From: Paludibacteraceae bacterium
GTDB lineage: Bacteria > Bacteroidota > Bacteroidia > Bacteroidales > Paludibacteraceae
Length of the DNA stretch: 64,000 bases
Direction of reading: 5' to 3'
NCBI GenBank assembly: GCA_017646805.1
Contig: JAGCLW010000014.1
Location: 23,817-87,816, forward strand
Every line of letters begins with the position of its first letter. Within the stretch, counting starts at the first letter, position 1. This document shows, piece after piece, positions 56,861-64,000 of this stretch. The notes below the pieces were generated by a model that made no database searches, was not told the DNA's origin, and was given only the letters and a program-made list of their open reading frames with translations. The position numbers and the translations under genes were made by a program.

Positions 56861-58486
56861 TTAACGGTCAATACAAGGAATTACATAGTCAAGCGATGCA
56901 CCAATCATAATAAGGTCGGCGATTTTTTCTCCACAAACTGTTGGATTCAAAGCCGAAACAAGCGTCATACACGGACTACGGAATTTAATACGATATGGGC
57001 TCTTATCTCCTTTACTTGAAATATAAACACCAAAATCTCCACGAGCATTTTCCACACGTTGGAACCACTCTCCTTCCGGCAATTTTATAATTGCTTTCGG
57101 TTTTGTAATAAATCCATCATCCGGAAGATTATCAATCAATTGTTCTATAATACGAAGCGACTGTTCAATTTCGTCCAAACGAACAATATAACGCTCATAC
57201 GTACCACCCTCTTCTCGCATGACAACATCAAATTTCACTTTATCATACGCTGCGTATGGTTCAAGAACTCTGACATCGTTCATCCAACCCGATGCACGAC
57301 CCGAAGGTCCCGTAACGCCATACGAAATTGCATCTTCTTTTGACAAAAATCCAATATCTTTCATTCGACCACGAGCTATCGGATTTCCGGTAAACAAAAT
57401 ATGATATTCCTTTAGCATTTTACGCATATAAGGAATAAATTCTTTTACTTTTGAAACAAAACTTGGTGTAACATCTTTACTCAATCCCCCTATAACACTA
57501 TAATTACACATCAAACGACCACCACCGTTTTCTTCAAAAATATCCATAATCTTTTCACGATCTCGCATTCCATAGATGAAAGCAGTGATCGATCCCATAT
57601 CCATACACATACAACCCCAACCAAGAAGATGCGATGCAATACGTGTAAGTTCATCAAAAATTGTACGGATATATTGTGCTCGTTGAGGAACTTCCAATCC
57701 CAAAGCTTTTTCTACACAAAGACAAACCGCATGACGATTCATTGTTCCCGAAAGATAATCCAAACGATCAGCCAAATGCAAAATTTGTGGATAAGTATAA
57801 GATTCTGACATCTTTTCTATACCACGATGAATATAACCAAAATTTGGGTCAATCTTTTTCACGGTTTCCCCATCAAGCGAAACTCGAAGATGAAGAACTC
57901 CATGCGTTGCAGGATGTTGAGGTCCTATATTTACCACATATTCTTTTTCTCCAAAAATTTGAAATTGCGAACCTTTTACATTGCCCTCACTATCAAGAGT
58001 AAGAGTTTCTGTCGTTTCCATCATTTCTGGAGTCTGATTTTTCATCGAAAGAGGATTTGATGACATATCATAATCCTTACGAAGAGGATAACCTACCCAA
58101 TCATGACGTAAGAAAAGTCGACGCATATCCGGATGATTGATAAACTTTATCCCGAAAAAATCATACACTTCTCGTTCATACAAATTTGCAGACTCCCAAA
58201 GATCTGAAACCGTCATAATTTCCGGATTTTCACGATCAATAGTAGCTGTCTTAAGAACTAAAGCCGTATTTGTTTGAGTAGAAAACAAACGATAAATTAC
58301 ACCTAAAGATTCTCCATTATCTACACCTATAAGATCTTGCAAATAATCAAAAGAACCTCCTTCTTTACTTTTTATCCATTCTACTACAGCTCGAAAATCT
58401 TTCGCAGAAACAGAAATTGTCAACAATTCTTCATTTTCCACTACCGATTCTGGTGCAATAGCTAATATTTTGTTTTTTATATCCAT
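56861..58486 (-). CDS. nuoCD: NADH-quinone oxidoreductase, fused subunits C and D
   Basis: A 541-aa fusion. NuoC occupies about residues 1-165 ([31 protein letters not shown]) and NuoD about 180-541, with the quinone-site loop [39 protein letters not shown], and the C-terminal [12 protein letters not shown]. It keeps one Fe-S-free scaffold between NuoB and NuoI. Fusion of C and D is common in Bacteroidota and in enteric bacteria. Confidence 0.96.
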   Translation of the reverse strand: MDIKNKILAIAPESVVENEELLTISVSAKDFRAVVEWIKSKEGGSFDYLQDLIGVDNGESLGVIYRLFSTQTNTALVLKTATIDRENPEIMTVSDLWESANLYEREVYDFFGIKFINHPDMRRLFLRHDWVGYPLRKDYDMSSNPLSMKNQTPEMMETTETLTLDSEGNVKGSQFQIFGEKEYVVNIGPQHPATHGVLHLRVSLDGETVKKIDPNFGYIHRGIEKMSESYTYPQILHLADRLDYLSGTMNRHAVCLCVEKALGLEVPQRAQYIRTIFDELTRIASHLLGWGCMCMDMGSITAFIYGMRDREKIMDIFEENGGGRLMCNYSVIGGLSKDVTPSFVSKVKEFIPYMRKMLKEYHILFTGNPIARGRMKDIGFLSKEDAISYGVTGPSGRASGWMNDVRVLEPYAAYDKVKFDVVMREEGGTYERYIVRLDEIEQSLRIIEQLIDNLPDDGFITKPKAIIKLPEGEWFQRVENARGDFGVYISSKGDKSPYRIKFRSPCMTLVSALNPTVCGEKIADLIMIGASLDYVIPCIDR

Positions 58487-58529
58487 CTTTCTATAGATTA
58501 ACTATTTGTTCATTCGCAACAACAAACTC

Positions 58530-59099
58530 TTATTTATTTTCTTTTCCTATTCTAAAATAGTTTTCAAGTTTGATTTTACGTTGTAATTGCATCATTCCAT
58601 AAAGAACTGCATCTGGGCGTGGCGGACAACCTGGAATATAAACATCCACAGGAATAATCTCATTCACACCTTTCACCACGTTGTATGAAGATTGGAATGG
58701 ACCTCCGGAAATTGCACAACCTCCCATTGCTATTACATATTTTGGTTCTGCCATTTGATCATACAAACGTTTCAAAACGGGAGCCATCTTTTGAACTATT
58801 GTTCCTGCCACAAAAACCACATCTGCTTGACGTGGAGAATTTCGCGTTACTTCCCATCCAAAACGAGCAAAATCGGTACGAGCCGCACCAACACACATAA
58901 ATTCAATACCACAACAAGATGTCGCAAATGTCAAAGGCCAAACCGAGTTGGAACGTCCCCAATTGATAATATCATTCAATGTTCCAACAACGACATTTGT
59001 CCCATTTTTGCGTAATTCTTCAACGTATTGTTCAAGGTATTCATTGTCTTTGAATTCCTCATTCGGAATATTCTTTATATGTATATCTTTTATTTCCAT
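58530..59099 (-). CDS. nuoB: NADH-quinone oxidoreductase subunit B
   Basis: Holds cluster N2, the last electron carrier before quinone. The 189-aa protein has the paired C62-C63 in [21 protein letters not shown] and [10 protein letters not shown], the four ligands. It overlaps nuoA by 10 nt and precedes nuoCD by 43 nt. Confidence 0.96.
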   Translation of the reverse strand: MEIKDIHIKNIPNEEFKDNEYLEQYVEELRKNGTNVVVGTLNDIINWGRSNSVWPLTFATSCCGIEFMCVGAARTDFARFGWEVTRNSPRQADVVFVAGTIVQKMAPVLKRLYDQMAEPKYVIAMGGCAISGGPFQSSYNVVKGVNEIIPVDVYIPGCPPRPDAVLYGMMQLQRKIKLENYFRIGKENK

Positions 59100-59440
59100 T
59101 CAAGAGCTCCTTTCTTCCAAGCATAAGCAAGTCCAAGACCTAATATAAAAATAAAAATAATGACTGTAACAAGCCCTTGTACTCCAACTGCTTCAAGAGC
59201 TACAGCCCAAGGAAAAAGGAATACCGCTTCTACATCAAACATTAAAAATAAAATTGCAAACAAATAATACCCCACCTTAAATGGCAACCACGAATTGCCA
59301 CGTGTTGGAATACCACACTCATAAGGTTCTCCCTTTTGAGAATTAGTCGTACTCGGCGATATCAACAATGCTATCACCAAAGCTCCAACTACCATTACGA
59401 TTGCCGTAATAAGTGCAACAAGAAATAATGCTTCGTTCAT
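59090..59440 (-). CDS. nuoA: NADH-quinone oxidoreductase subunit A
   Basis: A 116-aa subunit with three helices. [20 protein letters not shown] is the conserved loop containing the Cys near the quinone site, and [12 protein letters not shown] the second helix. First gene of the operon; promoter at 59532-59539. Confidence 0.95.
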   Translation of the reverse strand: MNEALFLVALITAIVMVVGALVIALLISPSTTNSQKGEPYECGIPTRGNSWLPFKVGYYLFAILFLMFDVEAVFLFPWAVALEAVGVQGLVTVIIFIFILGLGLAYAWKKGALEWK

Positions 59441-59843
59441 TTAACTATTTGATAATTAAAATTTAAACTACAGAATTGTGTTTTCTCTTTTCCTCGTTCA
59501 CACGCGGATAAAAAACACAAAAAATCGGTCGCAAAGGTAATAAAAAATAATTGAAGAAAAAATAAAATTGAATATATAATTATGTATTTTTTCTCATTTT
59601 TTTGCTCAAAAAAATTTCATTTAATCTTTTTTTTGCTCAATCATCAAAAAATACTCTCAACAAAAAATCTTTTTTATAAAAAAATTTCGTTTTATCAATC
59701 TTTTTTATTTTATTTGCGAACTTAAGTTAGATGAGTTTTTATTATTTCTTACCGAAAAAACACATAAAAAAGTATCAAATCTATCCTGTCTAAAAAATAA
59801 AAATAATAACTCAATATAAACTTTAAATCTTAAATACTTTTTT
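59441..59843. other. Divergent intergenic region, no gene seen
   Basis: About 400 bp, very A/T-rich. The nuoA side carries the nuo promoter near 59532. The right half holds only long A and T runs and a weak TTTATTTG (59709-59716) that could be the -7 box of the pectate lyase gene, leaving a ~125-nt leader. No RNA gene or coding frame was recognised, and no trace of nuoE, nuoF or nuoG. Confidence 0.6.
59532..59539 (-). promoter_or_regulatory. Bacteroidota -7 box for the nuo operon
   Basis: The minus strand reads TACCTTTG, about 92 nt before the nuoA start. No strong -33 match was found at the expected spacing. Confidence 0.6.
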
Positions 59844-62800
59844 ATGAAACTTAAACAATTATTTACCGCTGTATGCTTATTGTTTTTTTCAATTAGCATA
59901 TCTGCACAAGAGTATTGCCTGACTGCCCCTGTTGGCTATGGTAGTTCGGCAACGGGAGGTGCCGGAGGAACGGTTGTGACCGTGACATCATCTTCCGCTC
60001 TCATGAGTGCTCTCGCAAAATCCGGAAAGTACATCATTTTAGTAGATGGTACTTTAACTTTCAACTCCTTACAGAGCGTAAAAGCAACGGATAAAACCGT
60101 AATTGGGTTGAAAGGTGCCAAAATTTATGCTCCCGGACAATCTTCTTCCGCTTCCGGAGCTATTTATTTCAAAGACGGATCTAAGAACATTATTATACGG
60201 AACTTAACATTTGAAGGTCCCGGAGCATACGATTGCGATGGAGACGACCTCTTATGTTTTGACGGAGTAACTAATGCTTGGGTCGATCACTGTGACTTTC
60301 AAGATGGTTGTGACGGAAACTTTGACAACAAAGGTAATACCGACAATATTACAGTGTCTTGGTGTCGTTTTCGTTACCTTAAAGAACCAAAAGCAGGAGG
60401 TTCGGGAGGTTCTGACGACCACCGTTATACCAACCTTATTGGATCAAATTCTTCAGACAAACCAAGTGATGGAAAATACAATATAACATGGGCTTATTGC
60501 TGGTGGGACGAAGGTTGTGTAGAGCGTATGACTCGTTGTCGTAACGCTAATTTACACTTCTTGAATTGTTATTGGAAATCTTCGGTAGCAAAATGCTACA
60601 TTGGACCAGAAAATGTAACCTGCTATCTTGATGGTTGTACCATGGAAGGTAGTATTAGCACTGCTAACCGTTTTAAAAGTTATGGGGGAACAAATGGTTT
60701 AAAATCTGTGGATTGTTCTGGTGTTCCAAGCAACACCGGATCTGTTTCCGCACCTTCTTACTCTTACACACCATTAAGTGCTGCAGAAGCAAAAACAGCC
60801 GTTACGAACACTACTTGTGGAGCAGGAGCAACGCTGAATGTATCTGTAAGCGGTTCTACCGTAACAGTTCTAAGTCCTTGTAATTCGACATCATACACAA
60901 TTACATTCAATGCAAATGGTGGTTCGGGAACAATGGCAAATCAAACAGTGTATGAAAATATGGCAACAACCATCAATGCAAATGCTTTCACAAGAAGTGG
61001 TTATGCATTCCAAGGTTGGGCTACATCTTCAGGAAGTTCAACTGTAACTTATACCAATAAAGCTTCGATTACTCTAACCAAAAACATCACTTTATATGCG
61101 GTTTGGAAAGAAGCTCAAACATATACTGTCACATTCAACGCAAATGGAGGATCTTGTAGCACAACATCTCTCACTTACACCGATGGAGGAGATCCATTGA
61201 CACTTCCAATTCCTACACTAAACGGAATGGTTTGTACAGGTTGGTTTACCGCTGCTTCGGGAGGAACAAAAGTTGGTGCTGCAGGAGCAGATTATACTCC
61301 AACTGCGAACGTTACTCTTTATGCACAATGGGCTGAAGCACCTCCATGCTTTGTTCCGGGAACAGCAACTTTAGGTTCAGGAAAAACAGCTACACTTGCA
61401 GATGGTACAAAAGTAACAATGGAATCTTGTACAGTTAATGAAACAAATGTAGCTGTAGGTGCGTCTATCTTATTTGAATTCCCAAATACCATTTCTGCAT
61501 TTAGTTTCACAGCAACATGCGGTAGTGATGGAAAAAATAATTATTACAGTCTGAACGGCAATGACGAAGTAGCCTTAGCAGCAAGTACAAAAGCCGCACA
61601 AACGTATGAAATTCCTATTTCTGGAAATGTTACATCTGTAAAAATCAGAAAAAGTGGAACAACTCCTACTATTTCTGAAATTTGTTATTCATTGAATGGT
61701 TCTTCTTCTGCTACTACTTACACCATTACCTACAACACGAATGGTGGATCTGCTATCGCACAAACTACAGGCGTTACAAAATTACCAAATCCACTTCCAA
61801 CTCCTACAAAAAGTGGAGCTACTTTCGAAGGTTGGTACACCAACTCAGGATTAACAGTAGCGGCAGTTGCTGGCAGTACGATTAGTGCAAACACTACCCT
61901 CTATGCTAAATGGGCAACAAATTCCACTTACAACGTAACTGTTAATGCAGCTACAAATGGAACAGTGTCTGCAAGCAAAACCACAGGTGTCAACGAAGGT
62001 GAAACTATCACACTCACAGTTACACCAGCTACAGGTTATAAAGTAGGAACAATCACTGTTAAAGATGCGTCTGATAACAATATCACACTCTCTGATAACA
62101 AATTCATCATGCCGGCTTCAAATGTCACAATCTCTGCGACATTCACTCAAATTAGCACAGGTAGCGGAGGATGTGAAGAAGGAACCGTTGGAATCATCAC
62201 AACTACAGGTGCAAGTGGTGAAGGGGAACGAACAATGCAAACTGTGGACAACATTACAGTTACTCATCAAGTAGTATCTACAACATCTGGAGCCATTGCA
62301 GAATATACCAATAGCGATAAAGCAATGTATTACGCATCTTCTACGGCAATATATTCAAAAGGTGCATACAAATGGAATGTAAACACAAATTCAATAGATA
62401 TTGAGACTGCTAATAACACAGTGGGGTATCAAGTAGATGTTGCAGATGGATTTACTTATAGTTTGTCTTCTTTAGATTTCCAAATGGCAGCTTCTTGTGC
62501 AATGGTATACAAAATTGCTATTTGCAATTCAACAGAAACATTATACTTAAGCGATGAATTTACTATCACAAATTATAATAAAGCAACTGCTATAAATTAT
62601 AATCAAAAAATAGATTTATCTGGAAATAGTAAAGTTCAAAGTCTAACAGGCTCTTTTGTGGTAAAAGTCTATTTAAAATTCGGTAGTACAGGTAAATACT
62701 TCTGTTTTCCAAACTTTACTATCACTGGTAATGTTTGCTCTACTGCCACTTCTTCTTGTACAAAACCTACATTCGCTTGGACTACAGCACCTGCTGATGG

Positions 62801-64000
62801 TAAAGTAGGAAATGCAGACATCACGTTGGGTGTAAACAAAGGTTCTAGCACAGGAGAAGTGACCTACACATCAAGCGACCCATCTGTGGCTACAGTTATA
62901 GATGGCAAGTTACACTATGTAGCACCTGGTACTACTACAATCACTGCTACGTTAGCAACTGATGGTACATATTGCGAATCTTCTCTCGCAGAAGAAATTG
63001 AGGTTACATTATCTACTTACACACTATCTTACAACCTAAATGGTCACGGTACAGCAATTGCTAATGCTATTGTAAATACCTTGCCTAATCCATTACCTGA
63101 ACCAACTGAAGCAGGATGGACTTTCGATGGATGGTACACGAATGAAAGCCTCACAACTCCAGCAACACCGGGAGCTACCATATCGGCAAATACTACACTC
63201 TATGCAAAATGGGTAGAAAATACGTACAATGTAACGATTAACTCGGCTACTAACGGTTCTGTTTCTGTAAACAAAACAGAAGGAATAAAAGCAAATGAAA
63301 CAGTTACTTTGACAATTTCGCCAAATGCTAACTATGAACTTGAATCGTTGGTTGTAAAAGATGCATCGAACAAAGATGTTACTGTAACAAATAACACTTT
63401 CTCAATGCCATCAAGCAATGTAACAATATCGGCGACATTTGCTCAAAAATCACCTACCCTTGTTCTTACAAGTGGTTCGGCAAGCCAAACAGTCAATGTT
63501 AATGCCGCTATTTCTACTATTAAATACACAGCAAGCGGTTCGGCTGCTTCTATCAAAGTAGACGGTCTGCCTAATGGTGTGACGGCTACTATCAGCGGTC
63601 TTGTTGCTACTATTAGCGGTAAACCTTCTGAAGTTGGTACGTTCAACTTCTCTGTTACGGCTACAAACAACGAAAGCAAAACTACTGTTTTATCAGGTAA
63701 AATCGTTGTCAATGCTGTTGCTCCGGTAATTACTAAACCTGCAAGCACAACGATTTCTGCTACGCAAGGTGTGGCTATCACGCCGATAACGTTCTCGTCT
63801 GATGTTGCTGCAACTTTCAACGTTACGGGATTACCTGAAGGACTTTCTGCTACTACTGCTGCTGACGGAAAATCTGTTACTATCAGCGGTACGCCTACCG
63901 GTTATGGTTCTTCTAACTTTACCGTTTCGGCTACTGCTTATGGAAAAACTTCTTCTGTCTCTGGTAGCGTAACTGTTGCTCAAAAATTACCTACCCTTGT
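59844..64000 (+). CDS. Giant secreted pectate lyase with InlB-type and Ig-like repeats, 3' end outside window
   Basis: The frame from ATG 59844 runs without a stop to the window edge: 1385 codons so far. Order: signal peptide (about 1-22, ISA-Q); PL1-type pectate lyase (about 25-300) with AWVDHCDFQDGCDG, NITVSWCRFRYLK, the HRYTNLIG strand and TWAYCWWDEGCVERMTRCRNANLHF; InlB B-repeats at 60891-61112, 61121-61337, 61711-61918, 63014-63219; divergent InlB-like repeats at about 61921-62150 and 63219-63447; a Big-like domain near 62776-63010; Ig-like putative repeats from 63441, a 537-nt unit that begins again at 63978. Two further beta-domains of unclear family lie between. It cleaves polygalacturonate by beta-elimination, probably on the cell surface or outside; a T9SS tail would lie beyond the edge. 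No sus genes are seen here. Confidence 0.85.
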   Translation, partial: MKLKQLFTAVCLLFFSISISAQEYCLTAPVGYGSSATGGAGGTVVTVTSSSALMSALAKSGKYIILVDGTLTFNSLQSVKATDKTVIGLKGAKIYAPGQSSSASGAIYFKDGSKNIIIRNLTFEGPGAYDCDGDDLLCFDGVTNAWVDHCDFQDGCDGNFDNKGNTDNITVSWCRFRYLKEPKAGGSGGSDDHRYTNLIGSNSSDKPSDGKYNITWAYCWWDEGCVERMTRCRNANLHFLNCYWKSSVAKCYIGPENVTCYLDGCTMEGSISTANRFKSYGGTNGLKSVDCSGVPSNTGSVSAPSYSYTPLSAAEAKTAVTNTTCGAGATLNVSVSGSTVTVLSPCNSTSYTITFNANGGSGTMANQTVYENMATTINANAFTRSGYAFQGWATSSGSSTVTYTNKASITLTKNITLYAVWKEAQTYTVTFNANGGSCSTTSLTYTDGGDPLTLPIPTLNGMVCTGWFTAASGGTKVGAAGADYTPTANVTLYAQWAEAPPCFVPGTATLGSGKTATLADGTKVTMESCTVNETNVAVGASILFEFPNTISAFSFTATCGSDGKNNYYSLNGNDEVALAASTKAAQTYEIPISGNVTSVKIRKSGTTPTISEICYSLNGSSSATTYTITYNTNGGSAIAQTTGVTKLPNPLPTPTKSGATFEGWYTNSGLTVAAVAGSTISANTTLYAKWATNSTYNVTVNAATNGTVSASKTTGVNEGETITLTVTPATGYKVGTITVKDASDNNITLSDNKFIMPASNVTISATFTQISTGSGGCEEGTVGIITTTGASGEGERTMQTVDNITVTHQVVSTTSGAIAEYTNSDKAMYYASSTAIYSKGAYKWNVNTNSIDIETANNTVGYQVDVADGFTYSLSSLDFQMAASCAMVYKIAICNSTETLYLSDEFTITNYNKATAINYNQKIDLSGNSKVQSLTGSFVVKVYLKFGSTGKYFCFPNFTITGNVCSTATSSCTKPTFAWTTAPADGKVGNADITLGVNKGSSTGEVTYTSSDPSVATVIDGKLHYVAPGTTTITATLATDGTYCESSLAEEIEVTLSTYTLSYNLNGHGTAIANAIVNTLPNPLPEPTEAGWTFDGWYTNESLTTPATPGATISANTTLYAKWVENTYNVTINSATNGSVSVNKTEGIKANETVTLTISPNANYELESLVVKDASNKDVTVTNNTFSMPSSNVTISATFAQKSPTLVLTSGSASQTVNVNAAISTIKYTASGSAASIKVDGLPNGVTATISGLVATISGKPSEVGTFNFSVTATNNESKTTVLSGKIVVNAVAPVITKPASTTISATQGVAITPITFSSDVAATFNVTGLPEGLSATTAADGKSVTISGTPTGYGSSNFTVSATAYGKTSSVSGSVTVAQKLPTL
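61711..62150 (+). repeat. Composite repeat copy 1 in the pectate lyase gene
   Basis: An InlB B-repeat followed by a divergent InlB-like repeat (NVTVNAATNGTVSASKTTG... to ATFTQ). The same two-part unit recurs at 63014-63447, with an unrelated beta-domain and a Big-like domain between the copies. This points to duplication of a two-domain block. Confidence 0.8.
63014..63447 (+). repeat. Composite repeat copy 2 in the pectate lyase gene
   Basis: Second copy of the InlB B-repeat plus divergent repeat unit (NVTINSATNGSVSVNKTEG... to ATFAQ). It leads directly into the Ig-like repeats that start at 63441. Confidence 0.8.

Overview
The window looks like a chromosomal segment of a low-GC member of the Bacteroidota, most likely order Bacteroidales. 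The evidence is: promoter -7 boxes of the TAnnTTTG type in front of many transcription units; families largely restricted to this phylum (DUF4290, DUF3078, DUF4421, DUF4491, a PorE-type T9SS lipoprotein); an 11-subunit nuo operon with fused nuoCD and no nuoEFG; and a MurA with Asp in place of the fosfomycin-target Cys. Most translation starts have no Shine-Dalgarno sequence, with a few clear exceptions. The genus cannot be named from sequence alone.

Layout. 1-945: end of a YbbR-like gene, then coaE. 987-2396 (-): rlmD. 2545-3123 (+): small secreted protein. 3206-9963 (-): probable long operon of PorE-like OmpA lipoprotein, thyA, folA, a K+/H+-type antiporter, LemA and two TPM-domain proteins. 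10128-14696 (+): nitroreductase, dnaB, DUF3078 barrel, MATE exporter. 14769-16024 (+): hemerythrin-like protein coupled to a LuxR-type regulator with a degenerate receiver. 16071-20043 (+): type III restriction-modification island of mosaic composition, preceded by an attenuator-like structured leader; res is cut by an in-frame TGA. 20149-22759 (+): tsaB, DUF4290, murA. 22953-25984 (+): lysS, malic enzyme. 26110-28649 (+): recR, membrane protein, HAD protein, GT2. 28664-29137 (-): HsdR_N-like protein. 29210-37886 (+): holA, PBP1A, TPR protein, comF, radA, DUF4421. 37960-41393 (-): secreted protein, DUF389 protein, M48 protease. 41421-47301 (-): thiamine operon thiS-E-G-C-H-F-tenI under a TPP riboswitch. 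47351-49349 (-): Na/Pi cotransporter and DUF4491. 49487-59440 (-): nuoA-B-CD-H-I-J-K-L-M-N. 59844 to window end (+): start of a giant secreted pectate lyase with InlB-type and Ig-like repeats, open at the edge.

Together the genes describe an anaerobe or microaerophile with a complex-I-like ion pump fed by something other than an NADH module, de novo thiamine synthesis under TPP feedback, T9SS-type protein secretion, and pectin degradation. No tRNA, rRNA, CRISPR array or complete insertion sequence was seen. The least ordinary parts are the type III R-M island with its leader, the hemerythrin/LuxR pair, the 4 x 11-bp array before radA, and the modular pectate lyase.
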